In this document: one piece after another, positions 7,571 to 18,434 of the stretch
How the letters are laid out: each line of letters begins with the position of its first letter
Numbering within the stretch: position 1 is the stretch's first letter
The notes under the pieces: model-generated
What the model was told of the DNA's origin: nothing
Seen by the model: the letters and a program-made list of their open reading frames with translations, nothing else
Databases searched by the model: none
Program-made: the position numbers and the translations under genes
Source: Nitratireductor sp.
GTDB taxonomy: Bacteria; Pseudomonadota; Alphaproteobacteria; Rhizobiales; Rhizobiaceae
Length of the DNA stretch: 64,000 nucleotides
Assembly: GCA_017854535.1 (NCBI GenBank)
Contig: JAFMHL010000020.1
Span: forward strand, 1 to 64,000
Reading direction: 5' to 3'

Positions 7571-8597
7571 ACGCTTCAATTTCATCTGAAGTAGTCGCGA
7601 AGCTGGTCACAAGACGATACAAGTCTTCTCCCTCCTGCAAAAGATCAGAATGGGCAATCGGTGCTTGCCATTCGAAAAAGACAGCACCTTTTTCCCGTAT
7701 TTCCGATGCTTTTTTCTTTTGCATCACAACAAAAATCTCATTTGCTTGCGGTTGCCAAGCTAATCGAACGGTGTTTGACTGCTGAAGTTCTAGCGTCAAA
7801 ATTTGTGTCATGGCATTGGCATGGTTCGCCATGTTCAACCAGAGATCGTCGGTGAGATAGGCATCAAATTGAGCCGAAACAAATCGGCTTTTAGAAAACA
7901 ACTGCCCTGCCCGTTTGTGATGAAAAGCCACCTCTTCACGCATGGTGGGATCGAAACAAATAAGCGCCTCCGCGCACCAACATCCATTTTTTGTGCCGCC
8001 GAAAGAAAGATAGTCCACACCGGATTTCCATGTCATTTCTGCAGGGCTAACACCAAGGGTAACCAGCGCATTGGAAAATCTTGCCCCGTCCATGTGAAAA
8101 GGAATTTCAGTTTCCTTGGCAATTTCAGAAATCGCGCCAATTTCTTCCATTGAATATATAGTACCAAGCTCAGTAGCTTGAGTAAGCGTAATCGAACCGG
8201 GCCTGCCGTGATGGATAAATGAGACTGGATAGTTGGAAATCGCCTTGCGCAATAAATATGGATCCATCTTGCCATGGTCACCAGCAACAGGGCACAATCT
8301 GCCCGATGAGAAAAATTCTGGTCCGCCGCATTCATCGATATTTACATGTGCCTCCGAGTGGCAAAACGCGACGCTACCGGGTTTCGCGCTAGCAGCAATC
8401 GCTATGGAATTAGCGGCGGTGCCAGTGGCGACAAAGAAGACAGCGACTTCTTTTTCAAATAATTCGCTAAGCTTAGCTTCAACCTTCTTGTCGAGTTCTC
8501 CAGCTCCATAGCCGGAAACTTTGCCTGTATTATTATCCAATAGTGCTTGATTAATCTCTGGCGCAACACCAGCCCAGTTATCACTCGCAAAAAACAT
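7548..8597 (-). CDS. ltaE: Low-specificity threonine aldolase (PLP enzyme)
   Basis: A 349-residue fold-type I PLP enzyme that splits threonine or allo-threonine into glycine and acetaldehyde. Markers are MFFASDNWAG at the N-terminus, FVATGTAANS in the phosphate-binding region, FHMDGARF (cofactor Asp near 170) and the PLP lysine near K203 in SFGGTKNG. A TTG four codons upstream is in frame, but the ATG at 8597 has GGAG at proper spacing and is preferred. The 3' end overlaps the convergent hydrolase gene by 23 bp. Confidence 0.88.
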   Translation of the reverse strand: MFFASDNWAGVAPEINQALLDNNTGKVSGYGAGELDKKVEAKLSELFEKEVAVFFVATGTAANSIAIAASAKPGSVAFCHSEAHVNIDECGGPEFFSSGRLCPVAGDHGKMDPYLLRKAISNYPVSFIHHGRPGSITLTQATELGTIYSMEEIGAISEIAKETEIPFHMDGARFSNALVTLGVSPAEMTWKSGVDYLSFGGTKNGCWCAEALICFDPTMREEVAFHHKRAGQLFSKSRFVSAQFDAYLTDDLWLNMANHANAMTQILTLELQQSNTVRLAWQPQANEIFVVMQKKKASEIREKGAVFFEWQAPIAHSDLLQEGEDLYRLVTSFATTSDEIEAFISCLKA

Positions 8598-8690
8598 CAA
8601 TTTCTCCAATAAATCTCAGCCAAACAGGTCGCATATTTCAAACAAGCTTGTCCAGTGAGCCCCATGGATAAGGTACTTATATTAGCCAAT

Positions 8691-8950
8691 AAAAAACCCG
8701 GCCCCGAAATCGGGACCGGGTTCACTGAAGCCAGGTCATTTTCTAAAAAGGTTTGCCTATCGTCTTATCAGTCTGGGGGCGACAGCGCTGATATCGTACA
8801 GAAAAACCACTTTGAGACTCGACTTCAATCTCAAAACCCAAAATCAATAGGAATAACAAAGGGCCCCTTTGAATTAAGCAATCACATCTTAACAAGACGA
8901 AGTTTCACACACCCCACATGTGCAAATAGTCAAATCTCGTAAAACCAAAC
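8691..8950 (-). ncRNA. Candidate small non-coding RNA upstream of gltB (minus strand)
   Basis: A strong minus-strand terminator at 8694-8722 has no protein gene to serve: the 3' end of a leftward transcript starting near 8930-8950 lies here, and no ORF with plausible coding features exists between. A possible promoter on the minus strand is TTGCAA (about 8983-8978), 17 bases, TAAACT. Two further hairpins fit an RNA: TTTGAGA/TCTCAAA (8811-8836) and CAAAGGG/CCCTTTG (8858-8872). I do not recognise a family; SRP RNA and tmRNA hallmarks are absent. A long 5' leader of ltaE with early termination is an alternative. Ends are approximate. Confidence 0.4.
8694..8722 (-). terminator. Intrinsic terminator, minus strand
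   Basis: On the minus strand GAACCCGG, an inner CCCG/CGGG pairing with an ATTT loop and CCGGGTT are followed by TTTTTATT. The GC-rich stem with a U-tract is present only for leftward transcription; the opposite side reads TTCACTG. It ends the candidate RNA or attenuates ltaE. Confidence 0.8.
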
Positions 8951-9405
8951 AAAAGTTTATTTAATGGATAGTTCGATTGCAAGGAAAAAACTTAATATTT
9001 CAATTGATTAACTGCATCGAATTGTACTATTACACGTTTATATTCTTCCAAGCACAACCATAATTACACATTCTTTGACATGCTTTTTGGATTAAAATGC
9101 TACAATCTATGGCCAATCAGAATGACAGCCACTTGCGAAATCATTGCATTTCTGGCATCACTTTTCTTTAGGACAGCAATGCTGACCTATTTAATTTGTA
9201 ACAGCTAAATTAGCATATCTGTCTAAGCTTATTTGAAGCTGTTGTGAAATTTGCTACAACAAAAATGTCAGTTCGATTATCATTCGACTGGCGAAATCGG
9301 TACACTGATATATCTAGTGAACTGGTCGAACGGAATGCCATTCCGCGCCGCCAAATCAGCGCCGCGCCCAACCGTTGGGCAGATAACATGAGAAGGATTT
9401 AGAAA
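8951..9405. other. Long non-coding region and leader upstream of gltB
   Basis: No supported gene is seen in this AT-rich stretch. Close to the gltB start two short inverted repeats occur: CGGAA/TTCCG (9331-9345) and CCCAAC/GTTGGG (9367-9379). They could be leader hairpins or operator half-sites for nitrogen or amino-acid control of glutamate synthase. I see no clear sigma-54 promoter and no riboswitch that I can name. Confidence 0.4.
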
Positions 9406-12400
9406 ATGTCCAAATATAGGATCATTGATGGATTGTCAGCTGCTGAAAGATCAGTTTCAAAGCGCAATACCAAATCCAATTTTCATGGTGACATGCCTGT
9501 TAAGACCATAGTCGAGCCTAAGCATAGTGCTGTTCCTGCGGCCCAAGGCCTATACAACCCGGCAAACGAGCATGACGCATGCGGCGTAGGTTTCATTGCA
9601 AACCTGAAAAACAACAAGACCCATCAGATCATCAAAGATGGCTTGTTCATGTTAGAAAACCTGACCCATCGCGGCGCGGTTGGTGCAGACCCCCTTATGG
9701 GCGATGGCGCGGGCATTTTACTGCAAATTCCTCACAAGTTTTTCAAAAAAGAACTGGCAAAACAGAACATCGAACTTCCTGAGCCTGGCGCATATGCCGT
9801 TGGCCATTTCTTCATGCCGCAAGATGCTGGCATTCGCGCCAATCTGCTCAAAATTATCAAAGAAAGCATCGAAGCAGAAGGTTTGAGCCTTTTGGGCATT
9901 CGCGATGTGCCGGTGGACAATTCCTCGCTTTCCAAGGCTCCTGCTATTATGGCTTCTGAGCCGGTTCATATTCAGGTTTTCATTTTGCGTCCTGAAGATA
10001 TGGAAGACCAGGATATCTTTGAGCGCAAAGTGTTTTTGCTTCGCAAAGTGATTTCGAACCGTGTGCATGGTGAGACCGAGGGCCGTGACAACGGCTTTTA
10101 TCCAGTCTCTATGTCATCACGGACCATCGTTTATAAAGGCATGTTTCTAGCCTTTCAGGTTGGCAAATATTACCTCGATCTTGCAGATGAAGATTTGGAG
10201 TCATCATTGGCTTTGGTTCACCAGCGCTTTTCGACCAATACTTTTCCATCTTGGAAATTGGCGCATCCATATCGCATGGTCGCCCATAACGGTGAGATTA
10301 ACACCCAACGTGGCAACAATAACTGGATGGCTGCGCGCCAGGCTTCGGTCGATTCTGAACTCTTTGGCAATGACATCGCAAAGCTGTGGCCAATTTCTTA
10401 CGAAGGCCAGTCCGATACGGCCTGTTTTGACAATGCGTTGGAGTTACTTTGCCAAGGCGGATATTCGCTGCCACACGCAATGATGATGCTGATCCCGGAA
10501 GCTTGGGCTGGCAATAACTTGATGGCCGCTGAGAGAAAAGCGTTTTACGAATACCATGCGGCCTTGATGGAGCCATGGGACGGCCCTGCTGCGGTAACCT
10601 TTACCGATGGCCGCCATATCGGCGCTACGCTTGACAGGAATGGCCTCCGCCCTGCCCGCTATATTGTAACCGATGACGACCAGATCATCATGGCATCAGA
10701 AGCTGGCGTATTGCCGGTTGCTGAAGAGAAAATCGTTCGCAAGTGGCGCTTGCAACCGGGCAAAATGCTACTGATCGATCTTGAAAAAGGCGAGATCATT
10801 TCTGACGCCGATATCAAGTCACAAATCGCTACACGGCACCCCTATACAAAATGGCTGGAAAACACCCAGCTTATCCTGGAAGATTTGAAGCCGGTTGAGC
10901 CGCGCGCATTGCGCAGCGACGTGTCATTACTCGATCGCCAGCAAGCCTTTGGATATACCCAGGAAGACACCAAGATTTTGTTGTCTCCCATGGCAACAAC
11001 GGGGCAAGAAGCAATTGGTTCTATGGGCACAGACACGCCTATCTCTGCCATGTCTGAAAAGTCCAAAATGCTCTACACCTATTTCAAGCAGAACTTTGCG
11101 CAGGTGACCAATCCGCCTATCGACCCAATACGCGAAGAGCTGGTGATGAGCCTTGTGTCCTTCATCGGACCGCGTCCAAACATTTTTGATCTTGTGGGCT
11201 CATCGCGGCGCAAACGCCTTGAAGTCCGCCAGCCCATTTTGACAAATGGTGACTTGGAAAAAATTCGTTCTATCGGCCATACAGAAGATCGTTTTGACAC
11301 CAAAACCATCGATATCACCTATGCCGCGACTGAGGGTTCGCAGGGCATGGAAGGTGCAGTCCATCGCCTTTGTGAGCGTGCAGAAGCTGCCGTAGCAGGT
11401 GGTTATAACATTATCATTCTATCAGACCGCCAAATCGGCGCTGATCGCATTGCCATTCCTGCTTTGCTGGCAACAGCAGCCGTGCATCATCACTTGATCC
11501 GCAAAGGTCTTCGTACTTCAGTTGGATTAGTGATTGAAACCGGGGAACCGCGCGAAGTGCATCATTTCTGCTGCCTTGCAGGATATGGCGCTGAGGCGAT
11601 CAATCCCTATTGCGCATTTGAAACGCTTTTGGAAATGCATGCACACGGTGACTTCCCCGCGGAGGTTGATCGTCATGAGGTTGTCTCCCGCTATATCAAA
11701 GCCATCGACAAAGGTATTTTGAAAGTCATGTCCAAAATGGGCATTTCGACTTATCAATCCTATTGCGGCGCGCAAATTTTCGATTCCATTGGTCTTTCAA
11801 GCGATTTCGTTAAGAAATATTTCACTGGAACCGCAACAACCATAGAAGGCATCGGCCTGGAGGAGCTTGCTGAGGAAACGGTTCGCAGACATACATCCGC
11901 ATTTTCAAATGATCCTGTATTGCGCAACACGCTGGATATCGGCGGCGAATACGCATTCCGCATGCGCGGTGAAAGCCATGCTTGGACGCCTGACAACATT
12001 GCTGCCCTGCAACATGCAGTACGCGGAAACAGTCAAGACCGCTATCGCGATTTTGCCAACGATGTTAACCAGTCCAGCGAACAGGCTTCTACCATCAGAG
12101 GCCTATTCAAAATCACTTTGGCTGAAGATGCTGGTCGCAAACCGATACCGCTGGATAAAGTTGAATCAGCAACCGATATTGTCAAACGCTTCTCCACAGG
12201 CGCGATGAGCTTCGGGTCAATCTCCCGTGAAGCCCATACCACTCTTGCAAAAGCCATGAACCAGATAGGCGGAAAGTCGAACACTGGCGAAGGCGGCGAA
12301 GAGCCTGACCGTTTCAACCCACTGCCCGATGGCAGCAAGAACCCTGAACGCTCAGCGATCAAACAGGTGGCTTCCGGCCGTTTCGGCGTAACCGCTGAGT

Positions 12401-14169
12401 ATCTTGTGAACGCTGACATGATCCAGATTAAAGTCGCACAAGGTGCAAAACCAGGCGAAGGCGGTCAGTTGCCCGGTCACAAAGTGGATGCAACCATTGC
12501 CAAAACCCGCCATTCAACACCGGGCGTAGGCTTGATTTCACCGCCGCCCCACCACGACATTTATTCCATCGAAGATTTGGCACAGCTGATCTATGATTTG
12601 AAAAACGTCAACGAAAACGCCGACATTTCTGTCAAGCTCGTGTCCGAGGTTGGCGTTGGAACTGTTGCGGCTGGCGTAACCAAAGCGCGTGCTGATCATA
12701 TTACCATCTCCGGCTATGATGGCGGCACAGGCGCTTCGCCCTTGACCTCCTTGAAACATGCTGGCTCACCATGGGAGATGGGTCTTGCCGAAACCCATCA
12801 AACGCTGGTTTTGAACGGTCTGCGTTCACGCGTATGCTTGCAGGTTGATGGTGGATTGAAAACAGGCCGCGATGTTATCATTGGCGCTTTGCTGGGAGCT
12901 GACGAATTCGGCTTCTCAACAGCTCCCCTGATTGCCGCTGGCTGCATCATGATGCGCAAATGTCATTTGAACACATGCCCTGTCGGCGTAGCAACGCAGG
13001 ACCCTGTCTTGCGCAAGCGTTTCAAAGGCACCCCTGAGCATGTGATCAACTATTTCTTCTATGTCGCAGAAGAAGTGCGCGAATTACTGGCTTCCATGGG
13101 TTACGCTTCAATCAATGAGATCATTGGCGAAAGCCAGCTTCTGGTGAAAGCTGGAATGGTTGATCACTGGAAAGCCAAAGGTCTGGATTTCAGCAAAATA
13201 TTCTTCAAGCCTGAAGCAGAGAAAAGCGAGATTTATTGGACTGAGCGTCAGGTTCATCCAATCGAGGATATCCTTGATCGCAAATTAATCGCTGAGGCGC
13301 GTCCTGCTCTTGAAGACGGCACGGCAGTGCGCATTGATACCGCGATCACCAATGTTGATCGCTCCGCTGGCGCAATGTTGTCGGGCAAACTTGCCGAAAA
13401 ATACGGCCATGACGGCTTGCCAGATGATACGATTGCTGTGTCCTTTACCGGAACAGCAGGGCAAAGCTTTGCGGCCTTCCTTGCCGCAGGTATTTCCTTC
13501 GACTTGCAAGGCGATGCCAACGACTATGTGGGCAAAGGTTTGTCAGGTGGACGCATTGTTATTCGTCCGCCAGAAAACACCAAGATCATTCCAGAAGAAT
13601 CGATCATTGCCGGAAACACCTGCCTATATGGCGCGGTATCAGGACAAGCCTATTTCCGCGGCGTTGCGGGCGAGCGTTTCGCCGTACGTAACTCTGGCGC
13701 GATCGCTGTCGTCGAAGGTGTTGGCGATCATGGTTGTGAATATATGACCGGCGGCATTGTCGTTGTTATCGGACAAACCGGACGCAACTTTGCAGCAGGC
13801 ATGTCCGGCGGCATCGCTTATGTTCTCGATGAAGCTGGTGATTTCGCCGAGCGTTGCAACATGGCAATGGTCGATCTTGAGCCGGTTCCTGAAGAAGATG
13901 ACTTGCTTGAAAAACTGCATCACCATGGTGGGGACCTCGCCCATAAAGGCCGCGTCGATGTAACCACAGACATGAACCATCACGATGAAGAACGTCTCTT
14001 CCAGATGATTTCAAACCACATGCATTTCACCGGATCCAATCAGGCGAAAAAGATTTTGGACAATTGGGAATCCTATCGTCCGAAATTTGTGAAAATCATG
14101 CCGGTAGAATATCGTCGCGCTTTGCGTGAGATGGAAGAAATGCGCTTTGGCGGCGTAGCGGCGCAATAG
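9406..14169 (+). CDS. gltB: Glutamate synthase (NADPH) large subunit
   Basis: A 1587-residue large subunit of glutamate synthase, which with GltD converts glutamine and 2-oxoglutarate to two glutamates. Domains in order are a propeptide-like N-terminus of 58 residues, a class II glutamine amidotransferase starting at Cys59 (ACGVGF, the nucleophile after processing), a central domain, the FMN/3Fe-4S synthase domain with cysteines in [15 protein letters not shown] near residue 1180, and the GXGXG beta-helix domain at the C-terminus. AGAAGGA precedes the ATG. The N-terminal extension is somewhat longer than usual, and an internal start such as Met30 is possible. gltD follows after 23 bp. Confidence 0.96.
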   Translation: MSKYRIIDGLSAAERSVSKRNTKSNFHGDMPVKTIVEPKHSAVPAAQGLYNPANEHDACGVGFIANLKNNKTHQIIKDGLFMLENLTHRGAVGADPLMGDGAGILLQIPHKFFKKELAKQNIELPEPGAYAVGHFFMPQDAGIRANLLKIIKESIEAEGLSLLGIRDVPVDNSSLSKAPAIMASEPVHIQVFILRPEDMEDQDIFERKVFLLRKVISNRVHGETEGRDNGFYPVSMSSRTIVYKGMFLAFQVGKYYLDLADEDLESSLALVHQRFSTNTFPSWKLAHPYRMVAHNGEINTQRGNNNWMAARQASVDSELFGNDIAKLWPISYEGQSDTACFDNALELLCQGGYSLPHAMMMLIPEAWAGNNLMAAERKAFYEYHAALMEPWDGPAAVTFTDGRHIGATLDRNGLRPARYIVTDDDQIIMASEAGVLPVAEEKIVRKWRLQPGKMLLIDLEKGEIISDADIKSQIATRHPYTKWLENTQLILEDLKPVEPRALRSDVSLLDRQQAFGYTQEDTKILLSPMATTGQEAIGSMGTDTPISAMSEKSKMLYTYFKQNFAQVTNPPIDPIREELVMSLVSFIGPRPNIFDLVGSSRRKRLEVRQPILTNGDLEKIRSIGHTEDRFDTKTIDITYAATEGSQGMEGAVHRLCERAEAAVAGGYNIIILSDRQIGADRIAIPALLATAAVHHHLIRKGLRTSVGLVIETGEPREVHHFCCLAGYGAEAINPYCAFETLLEMHAHGDFPAEVDRHEVVSRYIKAIDKGILKVMSKMGISTYQSYCGAQIFDSIGLSSDFVKKYFTGTATTIEGIGLEELAEETVRRHTSAFSNDPVLRNTLDIGGEYAFRMRGESHAWTPDNIAALQHAVRGNSQDRYRDFANDVNQSSEQASTIRGLFKITLAEDAGRKPIPLDKVESATDIVKRFSTGAMSFGSISREAHTTLAKAMNQIGGKSNTGEGGEEPDRFNPLPDGSKNPERSAIKQVASGRFGVTAEYLVNADMIQIKVAQGAKPGEGGQLPGHKVDATIAKTRHSTPGVGLISPPPHHDIYSIEDLAQLIYDLKNVNENADISVKLVSEVGVGTVAAGVTKARADHITISGYDGGTGASPLTSLKHAGSPWEMGLAETHQTLVLNGLRSRVCLQVDGGLKTGRDVIIGALLGADEFGFSTAPLIAAGCIMMRKCHLNTCPVGVATQDPVLRKRFKGTPEHVINYFFYVAEEVRELLASMGYASINEIIGESQLLVKAGMVDHWKAKGLDFSKIFFKPEAEKSEIYWTERQVHPIEDILDRKLIAEARPALEDGTAVRIDTAITNVDRSAGAMLSGKLAEKYGHDGLPDDTIAVSFTGTAGQSFAAFLAAGISFDLQGDANDYVGKGLSGGRIVIRPPENTKIIPEESIIAGNTCLYGAVSGQAYFRGVAGERFAVRNSGAIAVVEGVGDHGCEYMTGGIVVVIGQTGRNFAAGMSGGIAYVLDEAGDFAERCNMAMVDLEPVPEEDDLLEKLHHHGGDLAHKGRVDVTTDMNHHDEERLFQMISNHMHFTGSNQAKKILDNWESYRPKFVKIMPVEYRRALREMEEMRFGGVAAQ

Positions 14170-14192
14170 AATTTCAAGGAGTTAATTGAGTA

Positions 14193-15641
14193 ATGGGTAA
14201 GGTAACAGGATTTCTTGAGATTGATCGTCAGACGGCTAAATATCAGCCGGCATCAGATCGTATTCGCCACTACCGCGAATTCTCGCTTCCAATGACAGAT
14301 GAGGAAGTTGGCAAACAGGCAGCGCGGTGCATGGATTGCGGCATTCCCTATTGCCATGGTGATACGGGCTGTCCGGTTCACAACCAAATCCCTGACTGGA
14401 ACGATCTAATTTATTCAGGCGATTGGGAAGAGGCATCACGCAACTTGCATTCAACCAATAACTTTCCAGAATTCACTGGCCGCATCTGCCCTGCCCCATG
14501 CGAAGAAGCCTGTACGCTGAACTTGGAAGATGTTCCCGTCGCGATCAAAACCGTTGAACAGGCCATTGCTGATAAAGCATTCAAGCTGGGCCTGATCAAA
14601 CCCGAACCTTCAGAAACTAAAACAGACAAACGCATTGCCATCATCGGCTCAGGCCCTGCGGGTATGGCCGCTGCACAGCAATTGGCCCGCGTTGGCCATG
14701 ACGTCCATGTCTTTGAACGTGAAAGCCGCGCTGGCGGTCTGCTGCGCTATGGTATTCCTGACTTCAAAATGGAAAAACATCATATCGACCGACGCATCGA
14801 GCAGATGACCGCTGAAGGCGTGACCTTCCATTACGGCGTCAATGTCGGTGTTGATAAGAAGGTCAGTGAGTTTACCAGCGAGTTTGATGCTGTCTTATTG
14901 GCGGCAGGGTCAGAGCGTCCACGCGATGCTGGCATCCCCGGCGCTGAACTTTCCGGCATTCATGACGCAATGCCATTTCTGGTTCAACAAAACCGCCGTG
15001 TCGGCTTTGAAAATATCGTAAATCCGGGCTGGCCTTCAGAAGAAATTTGGGCTGGTGGCAAACGCGTCGTCGTTGTGGGCGGCGGTGACACTGCATCCGA
15101 TTGCATCGGCACTTCCTTTCGCCAAGGCGCTACTGAAGTCACCCAAATGGATATTCGCCCAGAGCCACCTGAGCGTGAAGACAAGATGACTATATGGCCA
15201 TTTTGGGCGACCAAAATGCGAACATCTTCTTCTCAGGCAGAAGGCGCGAACCGCGAGTTTGCGGCTGCAACCCTTGAGTTCGTCGGTAAAAACGGCAAAT
15301 TGACAGGCGTAAAATGTGCCCGTGTCGATGAGAAACGCAATCCTATTCCGGGAACTGAGTTTATCATCAAAGCCGACCTTGCTTTTATTGCTATCGGTTT
15401 TTCAGGCCCTCGGGAAGAAACCTATGTCAAAGAAATCGATCCCAAGATGGATACAGATCGCCGTGGTGGCCGCTCGATCAACGCAAATGAAATGGACTAT
15501 CGCACATCCGTCGACAAGGTTTATGCAGCAGGCGATGCCCGCCGTGGCCAATCACTCGTTGTTTGGGCTATCCGCGAAGGCCGTCAGGCAGCACGGGCCA
15601 TCGACCAGGACCTGATGGCTTCAACCATTCTCCCGCGTTGA
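14193..15641 (+). CDS. gltD: Glutamate synthase small subunit
   Basis: A 482-residue FAD/NADPH oxidoreductase that feeds electrons through 4Fe-4S clusters to GltB. The N-terminal cluster cysteines are C46, C49, C54 and C60 (RCMDCGIPYC then GCPVHNQIP) and C99, C103 and C107 (ICPAPCEEAC). The FAD site is IIGSGPAGMAA near 149-159 and the NADPH site VVGGGDTASDC near 294. Length is normal. It follows gltB by 23 bp with GGAG upstream of the ATG, clearly one operon. It is convergent with the SGNH-type gene 33 bp downstream, with no strong terminator visible between them. Confidence 0.96.
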   Translation: MGKVTGFLEIDRQTAKYQPASDRIRHYREFSLPMTDEEVGKQAARCMDCGIPYCHGDTGCPVHNQIPDWNDLIYSGDWEEASRNLHSTNNFPEFTGRICPAPCEEACTLNLEDVPVAIKTVEQAIADKAFKLGLIKPEPSETKTDKRIAIIGSGPAGMAAAQQLARVGHDVHVFERESRAGGLLRYGIPDFKMEKHHIDRRIEQMTAEGVTFHYGVNVGVDKKVSEFTSEFDAVLLAAGSERPRDAGIPGAELSGIHDAMPFLVQQNRRVGFENIVNPGWPSEEIWAGGKRVVVVGGGDTASDCIGTSFRQGATEVTQMDIRPEPPEREDKMTIWPFWATKMRTSSSQAEGANREFAAATLEFVGKNGKLTGVKCARVDEKRNPIPGTEFIIKADLAFIAIGFSGPREETYVKEIDPKMDTDRRGGRSINANEMDYRTSVDKVYAAGDARRGQSLVVWAIREGRQAARAIDQDLMASTILPR

Positions 15642-15673
15642 TTTCCAAAGCGATTCCAACTGATTTTGATGTC

Positions 15674-17029
15674 TTAATTTGAAGCTGGCGCTTGTGTTTC
15701 GCCGGCTTCTTCCGTTTTTGGCTGCTCTGTACCGTCATCAGCCAATGGTGGCAATTCATCAAACGCTGATTTCAAGCTAAAGCCACGCATATTGGCCAAA
15801 ACGGGTTCAGCAGTTTCATCCCTTACCAATTGAAAGGACGGAACACCCCACCCAGAATCGATCCGGCCTTTTCGTGGCTGCACCGATAGCCCTTTTGCGA
15901 CCAATTCAAAACTCACGCTGCGCTTAGCCGTGGTATCCGATAAAAAACCATCGGCTCCTTCAAGGACTGTTCCACCATCCCCAGCTGGACCACCCAGAGC
16001 AATAACGATCGTTTTGCCCGTTCCAACTGGATCATATTGTGGCTCATTCGAAAAACCACCAATATCACCCAGTCCGCCCAAAGATGACACCAAAGCATCT
16101 TTGCCAAAGCCTGTCATTTTCTTGACTGCCTTCTCGGTGAAAAACGCCAGTTTTTCTTCTCCGCTGTCTGTCATGTTGATTCCGTCAGCGCGGCGCAACG
16201 CCACAATTTGACCGCTCACATTTGGTCCTGAACGCAAATAACGCCCTTCTGTATCAACAAAACCATCCCAAACATCCACATATTCGCCGCCATATGCTTC
16301 GACCGTCTTGCGGTAGATTTCATTGAATTTCAGATAGTCTGCATTCATGTTGGATTTAGAAACAGGCGGCAATCCCACCCAGATCATGGGTATTCGTTTT
16401 TCTCGAATATTGCGTGCTAGAATATCGGTTCTTTTCTCATAAACGTTGACCCACTGCTCTGTCAGTTTATTAAAACGACCTGATGAATCGCGAATTTGTT
16501 GGCGGTCATTCATGCCAACAAGAGCAACCACCACAATTGGTTTTTCCGTCTCGATCAACGCATCAATGCTACTAGGCCAATCTCTGACGTCATCGCGAAC
16601 CATACCCGACAAGGCAACGGACGCATTTACCAAAACGATACCGGGATTGGATGCAAATTGACGAACAAGGCCATCATAAAGTTGATCAGCCATAAAATCG
16701 CCAATGACCAGAACCTTAGCTGCGTCTTCACTTTTTTCAACAACAGGTACTTCTGGAACACTTGCTGCTGCAACTGCTTTTTTTGTTGACGAACGTTTAC
16801 TTTTTTTGGTGCGAACTTTCACTCGCTTGGCTTCTTTTTTCGGTGCTGATGCAGCAGCTTTATTCTCACGTTTTTTCCGCGCGCCACCAAATAACAGCTC
16901 AAGCAAGTTTTTCCGCTTCGGTTTTTCTTGCGCATGAGCAGTATCGACCACGCTAAAGCCCAGTGACTCTGGGATAACAAATGCTGCAAACAGCAGAACC
17001 GTCAATATTAGCGCGACACGACGAAACAT
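15674..17029 (-). CDS. DUF459/SGNH-hydrolase-like periplasmic protein
   Basis: A 451-residue exported protein. An N-terminal signal or anchor (MFRRVALILTVLLFAAFV) is followed by a Lys/Arg-rich, low-complexity linker (about residues 45-85) and an SGNH-like fold: VLVIGDFMADQL in place of the usual GDS block, then VVVALVGMNDRQ (block III) and DGINMTDSGEEKL near the C-terminal His position. This matches the DUF459 family found beside lytic transglycosylase genes in rhizobia. The Ser of block I appears replaced (GDFMA), as is common in DUF459, so hydrolase activity is doubtful. It starts 60 bp after the transglycosylase gene on the same strand, so an envelope role is likely. The ATG at 17029 has GGTGGAG; a GTG 12 bp upstream is less likely. 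Confidence 0.75.
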   Translation of the reverse strand: MFRRVALILTVLLFAAFVIPESLGFSVVDTAHAQEKPKRKNLLELLFGGARKKRENKAAASAPKKEAKRVKVRTKKSKRSSTKKAVAAASVPEVPVVEKSEDAAKVLVIGDFMADQLYDGLVRQFASNPGIVLVNASVALSGMVRDDVRDWPSSIDALIETEKPIVVVALVGMNDRQQIRDSSGRFNKLTEQWVNVYEKRTDILARNIREKRIPMIWVGLPPVSKSNMNADYLKFNEIYRKTVEAYGGEYVDVWDGFVDTEGRYLRSGPNVSGQIVALRRADGINMTDSGEEKLAFFTEKAVKKMTGFGKDALVSSLGGLGDIGGFSNEPQYDPVGTGKTIVIALGGPAGDGGTVLEGADGFLSDTTAKRSVSFELVAKGLSVQPRKGRIDSGWGVPSFQLVRDETAEPVLANMRGFSLKSAFDELPPLADDGTEQPKTEEAGETQAPASN

Positions 17030-17089
17030 ACAGGTCTCCACCTTCTACAAGTGCCTCTAACAATTAGCACCCACTAAGGTAAAGCTACC

Positions 17090-18319
17090 TTAGCTCTTAC
17101 GCAATCTATCCAAAACTTCCCTTGACGGGTGGCCGTCCACTTTCATCCCAACCTTCTTTTGAAAGTCTTTAATGGATTTCCGTGAACCTGATCCAATGTT
17201 ACCATCAATTTCGCCATCGTAAAACCCAAGTCGAGCAAGATGTTTTTGGGCTTCAAAACGCTCATCATCATCCAAAGGCACATAGCCGCGAGGCCACTGC
17301 TGGATAATGGGTCCACCGCCTGCGATGCGATCAGCTAAATGACCAACTGCCAACGCATATTTATCAGCATTGTTATAGCGTTTGATCACATAGAAGTTTT
17401 TCATCATCAAAAATGCCGGGCCGTTGGTGCCGCCAGGAAATTTTAAAACTGCATTTGAATTCAAGTTTCCAAATGGTTTTCCATTAGGGCGCTTAAAACC
17501 CATCTTGGCAAAATCACGGATTTTATATCCGCTCTTATCGATCATACTTTTCTTAAATCCCCTGGGAGCAACCGCTTCATAGCCCCAAGTCTGTCCACGA
17601 ACCCACTTATTCTTCATCAATAAATTTGCTGATGAGGCAAGAGCATCTGGAACCGTGTCCCAAACATCACGTCTGCCATCGCCATCTATATCCACTGCCC
17701 AAGCCTGATAACTCGTGGGAATAAACTGCGTATGTCCCATGGCACCGGCCCAAGAGCCGCGTAGCTTATCAGCGCTAATGTCTCCATTTTGCACGATTTT
17801 CAAAGCGGCGATCAATTGCTCGCGAGCAAATTTTGAACGACGTTTGTCCTTGTAAGCAAGTGTCGCCAAAGCCTGGCCAATATGATGTGTAGAATTTGGC
17901 CGCGTTAAATACTCGCCATAGATGGTTTCAATCGACCAGATCGCAAGAAGAATGTCGCGGTCTACGCCATATTTACGCTCAATGATATCAAACCATTTTT
18001 TGTATTGAATCCGAAGTTCTTGACCGCGGGCAATGGTGAACTTTGTTACCCGTGCATCCAGATAGTCCCAAACCTGAGACGTAAATTCTGGTTGAAAATT
18101 CGCCCGTTCCAAAACCAGTTCGTCTGGCTCGCTTACCCCGGCAAAGACTGAATTATAGGTTTTTTTCGAAATTCCGCTTTTCGCTGCAACAGAATAAAAG
18201 CCGCCAATCCATTTCTTAAACCCGGCATCCGCCAGAGAATTCCCTGCAGAAGCGCTGCCAAGCAAAAGCCCAAGACCAACTATTTTTGAAAAATGATTGA
18301 ACGCTTTACCAAAAGCCAT
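17090..18319 (-). CDS. Lytic murein transglycosylase (MltB family) with peptidoglycan-binding domain
   Basis: A 409-residue periplasmic enzyme that cleaves peptidoglycan glycan strands with formation of 1,6-anhydro ends. A signal sequence (about residues 10-32) precedes the SLT_2/MltB domain, with the catalytic Glu at about E131 in WSIETIYGE and conserved GAMGHTQFIPTSY and DIDGDGRRDVWDT motifs. The last 65 or so residues form a PG_binding_1 domain (EAQKHLARLGFYDGEIDGNIG). The ATG at 18319 has AGGGAGA upstream; the frame is open to 18376, but those codons do not look like a signal. It probably forms an operon with the downstream DUF459 gene. Confidence 0.88.
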   Translation of the reverse strand: MAFGKAFNHFSKIVGLGLLLGSASAGNSLADAGFKKWIGGFYSVAAKSGISKKTYNSVFAGVSEPDELVLERANFQPEFTSQVWDYLDARVTKFTIARGQELRIQYKKWFDIIERKYGVDRDILLAIWSIETIYGEYLTRPNSTHHIGQALATLAYKDKRRSKFAREQLIAALKIVQNGDISADKLRGSWAGAMGHTQFIPTSYQAWAVDIDGDGRRDVWDTVPDALASSANLLMKNKWVRGQTWGYEAVAPRGFKKSMIDKSGYKIRDFAKMGFKRPNGKPFGNLNSNAVLKFPGGTNGPAFLMMKNFYVIKRYNNADKYALAVGHLADRIAGGGPIIQQWPRGYVPLDDDERFEAQKHLARLGFYDGEIDGNIGSGSRKSIKDFQKKVGMKVDGHPSREVLDRLRKS

Positions 18320-18434
18320 CCCAGTCTCCCTAGAGTAACGAATTATGAATCGCCAAATATAACGGCGATCCGTCAATAGTTCGTTAACCTTAAAAAGAGT
18401 CAGGAATTTGTTTTTTGATCAAATCCGACTGCGT

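Noticed and set aside
8691-8950. SRP RNA, tmRNA or 6S RNA identity for the candidate small RNA
   Set aside because: The signature GGAAGGAAGCA loop of SRP RNA and tRNA-like ends of tmRNA are absent; a 6S fold could not be shown by eye.
18373-18389. Second possible CtrA box (TCAA-N7-TTAACC) upstream of the transglycosylase gene
   Set aside because: One more mismatch is needed and it is not well placed relative to a promoter; kept only as a note.
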